Source of the DNA: Streptomyces sp. NRRL S-31
GTDB lineage: Bacteria; Actinomycetota; Actinomycetes; Streptomycetales; Streptomycetaceae
Direction: 5' to 3'
Length of the DNA stretch: 64,000 bases
Assembly: GCF_000718775.1 (NCBI RefSeq)
Contig: NZ_JOCB01000003.1
Coordinates: 124,001 to 188,000 of the forward strand
The position numbers and the translations under genes are program-made. Shown one piece after another: positions 19,031 through 28,079 of this stretch (position 1 is its first letter; each line of letters starts with the position of its first letter). The notes below the pieces were generated by a model. The model did not search any database, was not told where the DNA came from, and worked only from the letters and a program-made list of their open reading frames with translations.

Positions 19031-19729
19031 TCACAGGTTCCGGACCAGGAGGCGTTCCCCGTCCCGGGTGAGTACGAGCAGGTTCCAGGCGACGCCCGCG
19101 TCCCCGTCGTCGCCGTCCCACCACCGGACGAACGTGTCGGCCAGGTCCGCCGCGCCCGTGCGCGTGTCACCGGTGCCGTAGGAGCTGGTGAGTTCGACGT
19201 CATAGGCGTCGTCACCGAGGTGGACCAGGACGACCCGGGTGGCCATGGCCGCGGACTCCCGCGCGCCGCCGCGCGCGGCCCAGGACCGGAAGGCGGTCAG
19301 CAGCTCCGGGTCCGGCTCGCGGCGGGTCACCGGGCGGGTGGGCGGACGCCGGTGCGGCTGTCCGCCGACGCCCTGCCGGCAGCCGAGCACCCACGCCCCG
19401 CGGTCCCGGTCCACGACCGCGCGCGGCCGGGCCGTGAGCGAGCGGCGCACACAGCCGCCCCAGACCACCTCGCGCACCGCCGTGCCCTTGCCGCCCTCGT
19501 CGTACAGCCCTCTGCCGACGCGCCAGCCGGCGTCGAAGGCCGCGACGTGCGCGGACGGGCGGTCGGTGGACCGCGGTGCGGTGGACGGCGGTGCGACGGC
19601 CGGTGCCTGCCGGGCACCGGTGCCACAGGACACCGCGAGCGCGGCGAGCACCCCGAGCGCACCGAGCACCCCCAGCGTGGCCACTGCCCGGAGCCGTGCC
19701 CTCCGGCCGGTCCGATCGGTCTCGCGCAC
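19031..19729 (-). CDS. Putative lipoprotein, unknown function
   Basis: GTG 19729 gives a ~232-residue protein with a basic n-region (VRETDRTGRRARLR), a hydrophobic core (GVLGALGVLAALAV) and a lipobox-like AVSC with Cys near residue 35. Starts at 19804 or 19912 would push the Cys beyond residue 60. The mature part has two further cysteines (WGGCVRR, VLGCRQG) and ends LLVLTRDGERLLVRNL. No enzymatic motif is recognised. It is divergent from the next lipoprotein gene, and both promoters should lie in 19730-19883. Confidence 0.6.
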   Translation of the reverse strand: MRETDRTGRRARLRAVATLGVLGALGVLAALAVSCGTGARQAPAVAPPSTAPRSTDRPSAHVAAFDAGWRVGRGLYDEGGKGTAVREVVWGGCVRRSLTARPRAVVDRDRGAWVLGCRQGVGGQPHRRPPTRPVTRREPDPELLTAFRSWAARGGARESAAMATRVVLVHLGDDAYDVELTSSYGTGDTRTGAADLADTFVRWWDGDDGDAGVAWNLLVLTRDGERLLVRNL

Positions 19730-19883
19730 GATGAGGCCCCCCAGGTTCTTGCCCGCCGTTCCGTCCGGTGAGAGGGGGAGCGCGCGGCGCGGGTTGCCCC
19801 TCATGACCCCGATGCGCACGTCATGTGGCGGAACTGTGGGCTCCATCACGGCGCACGTGATCGCGGACTGGTCGTATGACCCG

Positions 19884-20834
19884 GTGCGTAAACTCCTCCC
19901 CCTCGCTCTCACCGGCCTGCTCGCCGTGTCGGCATGTCAGTTCGTCGGTGCCGGCGGCGACGACGGTGCCGCCGCCGAGGCCCACCGCCTCAACGACATG
20001 AAGTCGCTCCCGCTGCACGCCTACCTGCCCGACGCGGGGTCCGAGGAGGCGAAGACCACCGGCACGGCGCAGTGGATCCTCGCCAGGCAGTGCATGGTCC
20101 GGCTCGGGTTCACCGGTTTCAGGACACTGGACCTCCGGACGGTCGACGCCACCTACCCGGTGCGGCAGGGCACCCTCACGGGCGAGAGCAAGGTCGGAGA
20201 CGACAGCCCGTACGGCCTCGACGATCCCGACCTGGCGGCCGAGCACGGCTACCACAACCGGGGGCGGGAGGAGACCGGCAGCCAGCCCATGGAGTGGCCC
20301 GCCGACCAGTACACCGCCCTGACCGGCACCTTCGAGTCCGGCGAGAGCCACCGGGCGCACGGCAACCCCATCCCCGAGCAGGGCTGCATGGGCGAGGCGA
20401 TGCGGAAGATCTACGGCCCCGCGCCCGAGCCGGCCAAGATCGGCGGTATCCGGCTCACCGGCTACTACTCGCTCGCCGCCAACCTCTGGTACCAGGCGCG
20501 CAAGGAAGCGGTGGAGGACCCCGCCTGGAAGAAGGCCGACCGCGCCTGGTCGGAGTGCATGAAGAAGAAGGGCCTCCACTACCCCGACCCGGACGAGGCG
20601 TCCACCGACCGCGACTGGTTCGGCACCGACCAGCCCTCGGACAAGGAGAAGAAGACCGCCACCGCGGACGTCCGGTGCAAGCTCGACACGGGCTGGGTCC
20701 AGGCCGTGCAGGCGGCCGAGAGCCGCGCGCAGAAGTCCGTCATCGCCCGGCACACCAAGGCGCTGGAGGAGCGGCGGGCCGCCGACCGGCGGGCCGTGAC
20801 CGCCGCCCGGAAGATCGTCGACGCGGCGTCCTGA
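19884..20834 (+). CDS. Putative lipoprotein, unknown function
   Basis: GTG 19884 gives a ~316-residue protein beginning MRKLLPLALTGLLAVSAC, a textbook lipoprotein signal with lipobox VSAC. The mature domain is hydrophilic and rich in Trp and Lys. It has ILARQCMVRLGFTGF, PEQGCMGEAMRKIYG, WSECMKKKGLHYPDPDEA and VRCKLDTGW, a conserved-Cys pattern seen in surface lipoproteins of unknown function from streptomycetes. The frame is open much further upstream, but only this start gives a proper signal peptide. It is followed by the RNA repair genes at a distance of about 95 bases. Confidence 0.72.
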   Translation: MRKLLPLALTGLLAVSACQFVGAGGDDGAAAEAHRLNDMKSLPLHAYLPDAGSEEAKTTGTAQWILARQCMVRLGFTGFRTLDLRTVDATYPVRQGTLTGESKVGDDSPYGLDDPDLAAEHGYHNRGREETGSQPMEWPADQYTALTGTFESGESHRAHGNPIPEQGCMGEAMRKIYGPAPEPAKIGGIRLTGYYSLAANLWYQARKEAVEDPAWKKADRAWSECMKKKGLHYPDPDEASTDRDWFGTDQPSDKEKKTATADVRCKLDTGWVQAVQAAESRAQKSVIARHTKALEERRAADRRAVTAARKIVDAAS

Positions 20835-20929
20835 GCCGGAGCCGGGGTCGGTCCTGAACCGGGACGGGGCAGCCGGGGCCGTAGGAAAACCGGTGGTCGG
20901 CGAGGGGCCGGCCGGGGAGACTCGTCGGC

Positions 20930-22579
20930 ATGTTCCTGACGATCTCCACCACCGGTACGGCCGCGAACCCGGCCACCGACCTGGGGTACCTGCTGCACAA
21001 GCACCCGGACAAGGCACAGGCGTTCTCCACCGCGTACGGCACGGCGCACGTGTTCTACCCGGAGGCGGACGCCGAGCGGTGCACGGCCGCCCTGCTGCTG
21101 GAGATCGATCCCGTCGCGCTGGTCCGGCGGGGGAAGGGCAAGGGCCGCGGCGGCGCCCCCGACGCGGCCCTCGCGCAATACGTCAACGACCGCCCCTACG
21201 CGGCCTCCTCCCTGCTCGCGGTCGCGCTGAGCAGCGTGTTCTCCAGCGCCCTGCGCGGGGTGTGCACTGCCCGCCCGGAGCGGGCCGCCGCCGCGCTGCC
21301 GCTGCGCGTCGAGGTCCCCGCGCTGCCCGCCCGCGGCGGACCGGCCCTGGTGGAGCGGCTGTTCGCACCGCTCGGCTGGACCGTGACCGCCGAACCCGTC
21401 CCGCTCGACACCGCGTTCCCGGAGTGGGGCGACTCGCGCTACGTCCGGCTGCTGCTGGAGTCGGACCGGCTGACCCTCGCCGAGGCGCTGCGCCACCTGT
21501 ACGTCCTGCTGCCGGTGCTCGACGACGCCAAGCACTACTGGGTCTCCGCCGACGAGGTCGACAAGCTGCTGCGGGTCGGCGAGGGCTGGCTGGCCGAGCA
21601 CCCGGAACAGAAGCTGATCACCAGCCGCTACCTCTCGCGCCGCTGGTCGCTGACCCGTCAGGCGATGGAGCGGCTGGAGTTGGTGCGGCTCGCGGAGGCC
21701 GACGACAGCGAGGTCGAGGACATCGACAACGCCGTCCGTGACGGTACAGAGGGCTTCGACGACGCCGTCGCGGACGGAAACGAGGGCGTCGACGACGCCG
21801 TCGGAAGCGGTGCCGAGGACACCGATGCCGCCGTCGGCCAGGGGACCGTACAGAAGTCCGGGCAGGAAACCGTACAGGGGTCCGTGCAGGAGTCCGGGCA
21901 GGAGCCCGGGCCGGGTTCCGTGGGCGAGGAACAGCCGGCCCCCCTCGCCCTCCTGCGCCGCACGGCGATCCTCGCCGCGCTGCACGCCCGCGGTGCCGCC
22001 CGCGTCCTCGACCTCGGCTGCGGCCAGGGCCAGCTGGTGCAGGTGCTGCTCAAGGACGCCCGGTTCACCGAGATCGCCGGGGTCGACGTGTCGTTGCGCG
22101 CCCTCGCCATCGCCGCCCGGCGGCTGAAGCCGGACCGCATGGGGGAGCGGCAGGCCGCCCGTGTCCAGCTCGTCCAGGGCTCCCTCGCCTACACCGACGA
22201 GCGGCTCAAGGGCTACGACGCCGCCGTGCTCAGCGAGGTGATCGAACACCTCGACCTGCCCCGGCTGCCCGCCCTGGAGTACGCCGTGTTCGGGCACGCG
22301 CGTCCGCGCACGGTCGTCGTGACCACCCCGAACGTCGAGTACAACGTCCGCTGGGAGAGCCTGCCCGCCGGGCACGTCCGGCACGGCGACCACCGCTTCG
22401 AGTGGACCCGCGCGGAGTTCCGCGCCTGGGCGGCGGACGTCGCCGGACGGCACGGCTACGACGTCGCGTTCACCCCGGTCGGCCCCGACGACCCCGAGGT
22501 CGGACCGCCCACCCAGATGGCCGTCTTCGCACGGGACACCGCTACCCCGCACACCCCCGAGGAGGTACGAGCGGCGTGA
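20930..22579 (+). CDS. hen1: RNA 3'-terminal ribose 2'-O-methyltransferase Hen1
   Basis: This 549-residue protein methylates the 2'-OH at the 3' end of damaged RNA before or during Pnkp sealing, protecting the repaired junction. The N-terminal Hen1_L-type domain begins MFLTISTTGTAANPATDLGYLLHKHPDKAQAF. The C-terminal methyltransferase has the SAM motif RVLDLGCGQGQLVQVLL and Hen1 metal-ligand motifs SEVIEHLDLPRLPALEY and GDHRFEWTRAEF. Between them, about residues 265-330, lies an unusual repetitive acidic then Gln-rich linker. The stop overlaps the pnkp start (GTGA), so the pair is translationally coupled. Confidence 0.93.
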   Translation: MFLTISTTGTAANPATDLGYLLHKHPDKAQAFSTAYGTAHVFYPEADAERCTAALLLEIDPVALVRRGKGKGRGGAPDAALAQYVNDRPYAASSLLAVALSSVFSSALRGVCTARPERAAAALPLRVEVPALPARGGPALVERLFAPLGWTVTAEPVPLDTAFPEWGDSRYVRLLLESDRLTLAEALRHLYVLLPVLDDAKHYWVSADEVDKLLRVGEGWLAEHPEQKLITSRYLSRRWSLTRQAMERLELVRLAEADDSEVEDIDNAVRDGTEGFDDAVADGNEGVDDAVGSGAEDTDAAVGQGTVQKSGQETVQGSVQESGQEPGPGSVGEEQPAPLALLRRTAILAALHARGAARVLDLGCGQGQLVQVLLKDARFTEIAGVDVSLRALAIAARRLKPDRMGERQAARVQLVQGSLAYTDERLKGYDAAVLSEVIEHLDLPRLPALEYAVFGHARPRTVVVTTPNVEYNVRWESLPAGHVRHGDHRFEWTRAEFRAWAADVAGRHGYDVAFTPVGPDDPEVGPPTQMAVFARDTATPHTPEEVRAA

Positions 22580-25122
22580 CCGAGACCCTGACCGCAGGAC
22601 GGGTCCTGCCCGTCACCGACCTCTCCCTCGTCGTCCTCGTCGGCGCGTCCGGCTCCGGCAAGTCCACGTTCGCCCGGCGGCACTTCAAGCCGACCGAGGT
22701 GATCTCCTCCGACTTCTGCCGCGGCCTGGTCGCGGACGACGAGAACGACCAGAGCGCCTCCCGGGACGCCTTCGACGTCCTGCACTACATCGCCGGCAAG
22801 CGGCTGGCCGCCGGCCGCCGCACCGTCGTGGACGCCACCAGCGTGCAGCCGGACGCCCGGCGGCAACTGGTCGAGCTGGCGAGGAAGTACGACGTGCTGC
22901 CCATCGCGATCGTGCTGGACGTGCCGGAGGAGGTGTGCGCCGAGCGGAACGCGGCCCGTACCGACCGGGCCGACATGCCCCGCCGGGTCATCCAGCGGCA
23001 CATCCGCGAACTGCGCCGTTCGCTGCGGCACCTGGAGCGGGAGGGCTTCCGCAAGGTGCACGTCCTGCGCGGGGTCGAGGAGGCCGAACGCGCCACCGTC
23101 GTCACCGAGAAGCGCTTCAACGACCTGACCCACCTCACCGGCCCCTTCGACATCATCGGCGACGTCCACGGCTGCTCGGCCGAACTCGAGGCGCTCCTCA
23201 CCGAGCTGGGGTACGCCGACGGTGTCCACCCCGAGGGCCGTACCGCCGTGTTCGTCGGCGACCTCGTCGACCGCGGCCCGGACACCCCGGGTGTGCTGCG
23301 CCGGGTGATGCGGATGGTCGCGTCGGGCGACGCGCTGTGTGTGCCGGGCAACCACGAGAACAAGTACGGCCGCCACCTGAAGGGCCGCAAGGTCCAGCAC
23401 ACCCACGGGCTCGCCGAGACGATCGCGCAGATGGAGGGCGAGAGCGAGGAGTTCCGGGCCGAGGTCCGGCGGTTCCTGGACGGGCTGGTCAGCCACTACG
23501 TGCTGGACGGCGGCAGGCTCGTCGTCTGCCATGCCGGTCTGCCGGAGAAGTACCACGGCCGCACCTCCGGCCGGGTCCGCTCGCACGCCCTGTACGGCGA
23601 CACCACCGGCGAGACCGACGAGTTCGGGCTGCCGGTGCGCTACCCCTGGGCGGAGGACTACCGGGGCCGGGCCGCGGTGGTCTACGGCCACACCCCGGTA
23701 CCGGAAGCCACATGGCTGAACAACACCATCTGCCTCGACACCGGTGCCGTCTTCGGCGGCAAGCTGACCGCGCTGCGCTGGCCGGAGCGCGAGCTGGTCG
23801 ACGTACCGGCCCAGCGGGTCTGGTACGAGCCGGCGCGTCCGCTGCGCACCGAGGCGCCCGGCGGGCGCGACGGCCGGCCGCTGGACCTGGCGGACGTGCG
23901 CGGCCGACGGGCCGTGGAGACCCGGTACGCGGGCAGGGTGGCGGTCCGCGAGGAGAACGCGGCGGCGGCACTGGAGGTCATGAGCCGCTTCGCGGTCGAC
24001 CCGCGTCTGCTGCCGTACCTGCCGCCGACCATGGCGCCGACGGCCACCTCGAGGGTGGACGGCTATCTGGAGCACCCCGAGGAGGCGTTCGCGCAGTACG
24101 CGCGGGACGGCGTCGCGCGGGTGGTGTGCGAGGAGAAGCACATGGGCTCGCGGGCCGTGGCCCTGGTCTGCCGGGACGCGGAGGCGGCGCGGCAGCGGTT
24201 CGGGGCCGGCCCGGGCACCACGGGGTCGCTGTACACCCGCACCGGCCGGCCGTTCTTCGACGACGGGGAGATGACCGAGGCGGTCCTCGGCCGCCTGCGG
24301 GCGGCGGTCACGGACGCCGGGCTCTGGGACGAACTGGACACCGACTGGCTGCTGCTGGACGCCGAGCTGATGCCGTGGTCGCTGAAGGCGGCGGGGCTGC
24401 TGCGCGGCCAGTACGCGGCGGTGGGCGCCGCCTCCGGCGCGGTGTTCCCGGGCGCGCTCGACGCGCTGGAGGCGGCGGCCGCGCGGGGTGCCGAGGTGGG
24501 CGGGCTGCTCACCCGGCAGCGGGAACGCGCCGCCGACGCCGCCGCGTTCACCGCCGCCTACCGCCGTTACTGCTGGACCACCGACGGCCTCGACGGGGTC
24601 CGGCTGGCCCCCTTCCAGCTGCTCGCGGTGCGGGGCCGCAGTCTCGCCGCGCTGCCGCACGACGGACAACTGGCGCTGATCGACCGGCTGGTGGAGCACG
24701 ACGGCAGCGGACTGCTGCGGACCACCCGGCGGCTGTACGTCGACACGGGCGACCCGGAGTCGGTCCGCGCGGGCGTCGACTGGTGGCTGGAGATGACCGG
24801 CCGGGGCGGCGAGGGCATGGTCGTCAAGCCGGTCGAGGCGCTGGTCCGCGACGCGGCGGGACGGCTGGTGCAGCCCGGCGTCAAGTGCCGGGGCCGTGAG
24901 TACCTGCGGATCGTCTACGGCCCTGAGTACACCCGGCCGGACAACCTCGCCCGGCTGCGGCAGCGGTTCCTGAACCACAAGCGGTCCCTCGCCCTGCGCG
25001 AGTACGCCCTCGGTCTGGAGGCCCTGGACCGGCTCGCCGGCGGGGAGCCGCTGTGGCGGGTGCACGAGGCGGTGTTCGGGGTGCTGGCACTGGAGTCGGA
25101 ACCGGTGGACCCGCGCCTGTAG
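22576..25122 (+). CDS. pnkp: Polynucleotide kinase-phosphatase (RNA repair Pnkp)
   Basis: This 848-residue, three-module RNA repair enzyme has an N-terminal 5'-kinase with Walker [10 protein letters not shown] at residues 23-31. The central metallophosphoesterase 2',3'-phosphatase has [32 protein letters not shown] and [14 protein letters not shown]. The C-terminal adenylyltransferase/ligase-like module has [10 protein letters not shown] with nucleotidyl-acceptor lysine near residue 521. Length and order match Clostridium thermocellum Pnkp, which needs Hen1 as partner for full ligase activity. GTG 22576 overlaps the hen1 stop. A large hairpin at 25140-25199 ends the unit. Confidence 0.94.
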   Translation: MTETLTAGRVLPVTDLSLVVLVGASGSGKSTFARRHFKPTEVISSDFCRGLVADDENDQSASRDAFDVLHYIAGKRLAAGRRTVVDATSVQPDARRQLVELARKYDVLPIAIVLDVPEEVCAERNAARTDRADMPRRVIQRHIRELRRSLRHLEREGFRKVHVLRGVEEAERATVVTEKRFNDLTHLTGPFDIIGDVHGCSAELEALLTELGYADGVHPEGRTAVFVGDLVDRGPDTPGVLRRVMRMVASGDALCVPGNHENKYGRHLKGRKVQHTHGLAETIAQMEGESEEFRAEVRRFLDGLVSHYVLDGGRLVVCHAGLPEKYHGRTSGRVRSHALYGDTTGETDEFGLPVRYPWAEDYRGRAAVVYGHTPVPEATWLNNTICLDTGAVFGGKLTALRWPERELVDVPAQRVWYEPARPLRTEAPGGRDGRPLDLADVRGRRAVETRYAGRVAVREENAAAALEVMSRFAVDPRLLPYLPPTMAPTATSRVDGYLEHPEEAFAQYARDGVARVVCEEKHMGSRAVALVCRDAEAARQRFGAGPGTTGSLYTRTGRPFFDDGEMTEAVLGRLRAAVTDAGLWDELDTDWLLLDAELMPWSLKAAGLLRGQYAAVGAASGAVFPGALDALEAAAARGAEVGGLLTRQRERAADAAAFTAAYRRYCWTTDGLDGVRLAPFQLLAVRGRSLAALPHDGQLALIDRLVEHDGSGLLRTTRRLYVDTGDPESVRAGVDWWLEMTGRGGEGMVVKPVEALVRDAAGRLVQPGVKCRGREYLRIVYGPEYTRPDNLARLRQRFLNHKRSLALREYALGLEALDRLAGGEPLWRVHEAVFGVLALESEPVDPRL

Positions 25123-25139
25123 GGCCGTCCCGTCATGCC

Positions 25140-25199
25140 ACACCCTTGTGTCGCACGCGTCACCGTTCAGTGGGTGACAGCCGTGCGGCACAAGGGTGT
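25140..25199. terminator. Long stem-loop terminator after pnkp
   Basis: A 17-pair stem with one G-U pair forms from ACACCCTTGTGTCGCAC (25140-25156) and GTGCGGCACAAGGGTGT (25183-25199). An inner GTCACC/GGTGAC pairing extends the structure. It starts 17 bases after the pnkp stop. Confidence 0.8.
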
Positions 25200-25661
25200 T
25201 CGCACGTCACCCGGGCACCGCCGTCCGGCTCGCCCTGGGCCATTCCGCGCCGCACGGAACGTTCCTGCGGCTCCTGCAGCCGACGCCCGTCGACGCCCTG
25301 GACACCGCCGGGCGGGAGGCGCTCGGGCCGCTCGGCGGCGAGCGGCTGGTGCCGACCGCCGGGGGCGGGGCGGTCACCCTCGCGCCCGCGCCTCGCGCCC
25401 GCGCCTCGCGCCCGCGCCTCGCGCCCCGCGCCGCCCCGTGCCCTGCGCGGCGATCTGAGGCGGCCACCGGGCCGGGGCAGGCGGCGCGGAAAGGGACGGC
25501 GCGATGAGCCGATGCGGGTGCCGGGCCGGCCCGGGGCAGGCGGCGCCGGAAACGGACGGCACTGCGATCCGAGGCTGGCTGCCGGGCCGGGCCGGGAGCC
25601 GGCGGCGCCGGAAACGGACGAGCGGAGGATGAAGGGCGGCCCCGGCGGTCAGGATGGAGAC
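25200..25661. repeat. Gene-free stretch with short tandem repeats upstream of arcA
   Basis: At about 25380-25436 the unit cgcgcccgcgcct is repeated about four times. From about 25450 to 25625 an imperfect unit of roughly 60 bases occurs three times. Each copy contains ccgggccgg, then gcaggcggcgc or gccggcggcgc, then ggaaa(c/g)ggacg. A ~103-codon frame from 25196 exists but has no ribosome-binding site and runs into the repeats, so it is not called. The arcA promoter should be in the last part. Confidence 0.65.
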
Positions 25662-26885
25662 ATGGGATTCCACGTCGACTCCGAGGCCGGGCGGCTGCGC
25701 CGCGTCATACTGCACCGGCCGGATCTTGAGCTCAAAAGGCTCACCCCCAGCAACAAGGACGCCCTGCTCTTCGACGACGTGCTCTGGGTGCGCCGGGCGC
25801 GTGCCGAGCACGACGGGTTCGCCGACGTCCTGCGCGACCGCGGGGTCGCCGTCCACCTCTTCGGGGACCTGCTCGCCGAGACCCTGGCGCTCCCCGAGGC
25901 CCGGGCGCTGGTCCTGGACCGGGTCTTCGACGAGAAGGAGTACGGTCCCCTCGCCACCGACCACCTGCGCGCCGCCTTCGACCGGATGACCCCGGACGAG
26001 CTGGCCGAGGCGCTGGTCGGCGGCATGACCAAGCGGGAGTTCCTTGACGCCCACGCCGAACCGGCCTCGGTCCGCTTCCACGTCATGGACCTGGACGACT
26101 TCCTGCTGCCCCCGCTGCCCAACCACCTCTTCACCCGGGACACCTCGGCGTGGATCTACGACGGCGTCTCGATCAACGCCATGCGCTGGCCCGCCCGCCA
26201 GCGCGAGACCGTGCACTTCGAGGCGATCTACCGCCACCACCCGCTGTTCCGGGACGAGGCGTTCCGCGTCTGGTCCCGGGGCCAGGCGGACTACCCCTCC
26301 ACCATCGAGGGCGGTGACGTCCTGGTGCTCGGCCATGGCGCCGTGCTGATCGGCATGAGCGAGCGCACCACCCCGCAGGCCGTGGAGATGCTGGCGCAAC
26401 GGCTCTTCGAGGCCGGTTCCGCGCACACCATCGTCGCGCTCGACATGCCCAAGCGACGTGCCTTCATGCACCTCGACACGGTCATGACCATGGTCGACGG
26501 CGACACCTTCACCCAGTACGCGGGCCTCGGGATGCTCCGCTCGTACACCATCGAGCCGGGCGACGGCGAGCGCGAGCTGAAGGTCACCGACCACCCCCCG
26601 GAGCACATGCACCGGGCGATCGCCGCCGCGCTCGGTCTCGGCGAGATCCGGGTGCTGACCGCCACCCAGGACGTGCACGCGGCCGAACGCGAGCAGTGGG
26701 ACGACGGCTGCAACGTCCTCGCCGTGGAACCGGGCGTCGTCGTAGCCTACGAGCGGAACTCCACCACCAACACCCACCTGCGCAAACAGGGCATCGAAGT
26801 GATCGAGATCCCGGGCAGCGAGCTGGGCCGGGGGCGGGGCGGTCCCCGGTGCATGAGCTGTCCCGTACAGCGGGACGCTGTATAG
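25662..26885 (+). CDS. arcA: Arginine deiminase
   Basis: This 407-residue protein hydrolyses L-arginine to citrulline and ammonia. The fold signatures are [16 protein letters not shown] near the N-terminus, [34 protein letters not shown] and [14 protein letters not shown]. The nucleophilic cysteine is in [13 protein letters not shown], near residue 397. ATG 25662 is used ([15 protein letters not shown]). It is followed after 61 bases by an ornithine carbamoyltransferase gene, the second step of the pathway, and by an amino-acid permease. No carbamate kinase gene is nearby. Confidence 0.95.
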   Translation: MGFHVDSEAGRLRRVILHRPDLELKRLTPSNKDALLFDDVLWVRRARAEHDGFADVLRDRGVAVHLFGDLLAETLALPEARALVLDRVFDEKEYGPLATDHLRAAFDRMTPDELAEALVGGMTKREFLDAHAEPASVRFHVMDLDDFLLPPLPNHLFTRDTSAWIYDGVSINAMRWPARQRETVHFEAIYRHHPLFRDEAFRVWSRGQADYPSTIEGGDVLVLGHGAVLIGMSERTTPQAVEMLAQRLFEAGSAHTIVALDMPKRRAFMHLDTVMTMVDGDTFTQYAGLGMLRSYTIEPGDGERELKVTDHPPEHMHRAIAAALGLGEIRVLTATQDVHAAEREQWDDGCNVLAVEPGVVVAYERNSTTNTHLRKQGIEVIEIPGSELGRGRGGPRCMSCPVQRDAV

Positions 26886-26946
26886 AAATGTGAAGGATCG
26901 TATAGACTTACATAGTCCCCTGTAGTCGTACCCCTGGAGCGCCCCC

Positions 26947-27957
26947 ATGGCGACAGTCCCGACCGCCCTCGCCGGCCGCCACTTCCTCAAGGAGCTGGAC
27001 TTCACCGAAGAGGAGTTCCGCGGCCTGGTCGAGCTGGCCGCCGAGCTGAAGGCCGCCAAGAAGGCCGGGACCGAGACCCAGTACCTGCGCGGGCGCAACA
27101 TCGCGCTGATCTTCGAGAAGACCTCGACACGCACCCGCTGCGCGTTCGAGGTCGCCGCCGCCGACCAGGGCGCCCACACCACCTACCTCGACCCGTCCGC
27201 GTCGCAGATGGGGCACAAGGAGTCGGTGCGGGACACCGCCCGGGTGCTGGGCCGGATGTTCGACGCCATCGAGTACCGGGGCGACGGCCAGGTGAAGGTC
27301 GAGGAGCTGGCGGCGTACGCCGGCGTGCCCGTCTACAACGGCCTCACCGACGAGTGGCACCCCACCCAGATGCTCGCCGACGTGCTCACCATGACCGAGC
27401 ACAGCGCCAAGCCGCTGCGGGAGATCGCCTTCGCCTACCTCGGTGACGCCCGCTTCAACATGGGCAACTCCTACCTGGTCACCGGCGCGCTGCTCGGCAT
27501 GGACGTGCGGATCGTCGCCCCGAAGACCTACTGGCCCGCCCCGGAGATCGTGGACGACGCCCGGCGGATCGCCGCCGCCTCCGGCGGCCGCGTCACCCTC
27601 ACCGAGGACGTCGCCGAGGGCGTCGCGGGCGCCGACTTCGTCGCCACCGACGTCTGGGTCTCCATGGGCGAACCCGCGCAGGTGTGGCAGGAGCGGATCA
27701 CCGCCCTCAGCCCCTACGCGGTGACCATGGACGTGCTGCGCGCGACGGGCAACCCGGACGTGAAGTTCCTGCACTGCCTGCCCGCCTTCCACGACCTCGG
27801 CACCAAGGTGGGCCGGGAGATCCACGAGACCTACGGCCTGCGGTCGCTGGAGGTCACGGACGAGGTCTTCGAGTCCGCCCACTCGATCGTCTTCGACGAG
27901 GCCGAGAACCGGCTGCACACCATCAAGGCGGTGCTCGTGGCCACACTCGCCCGGTAA
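26947..27957 (+). CDS. arcB: Ornithine carbamoyltransferase (probably catabolic)
   Basis: This 336-residue enzyme interconverts citrulline plus phosphate and ornithine plus carbamoyl phosphate. Carbamoyl-phosphate and ornithine motifs are [38 protein letters not shown] and [10 protein letters not shown]. The position behind arginine deiminase favours the catabolic ArcB role, although anabolic ArgF has the same motifs. GGAG at about 26935 precedes ATG 26947. The 61-base gap contains two copies of gtataga and a TACATAGT-like element that could be an internal promoter. Confidence 0.93.
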   Translation: MATVPTALAGRHFLKELDFTEEEFRGLVELAAELKAAKKAGTETQYLRGRNIALIFEKTSTRTRCAFEVAAADQGAHTTYLDPSASQMGHKESVRDTARVLGRMFDAIEYRGDGQVKVEELAAYAGVPVYNGLTDEWHPTQMLADVLTMTEHSAKPLREIAFAYLGDARFNMGNSYLVTGALLGMDVRIVAPKTYWPAPEIVDDARRIAAASGGRVTLTEDVAEGVAGADFVATDVWVSMGEPAQVWQERITALSPYAVTMDVLRATGNPDVKFLHCLPAFHDLGTKVGREIHETYGLRSLEVTDEVFESAHSIVFDEAENRLHTIKAVLVATLAR

Positions 27958-28079
27958 ACCCTTGCCTGACCCGCCCGACCAGGCCTTATCCTGGCCGGCG
28001 GCCCGGAACCACCCCTTCCGGAGCCGTCGCCGCGGCCCTACGACGGCCGCCCGCACCACCAGAAACGAGCACCACCCGC

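Noticed and set aside
21741..21935. DNA repeats in hen1 considered as a CRISPR or mobile repeat
   Set aside because: Units are short, imperfect and in frame, without uniform spacers; they encode a repetitive protein linker.
25196..25507. Plus-strand frame of about 103 codons between pnkp and arcA
   Set aside because: It starts at TTG inside the terminator hairpin, has no ribosome-binding site and runs into tandem repeats; judged non-coding.
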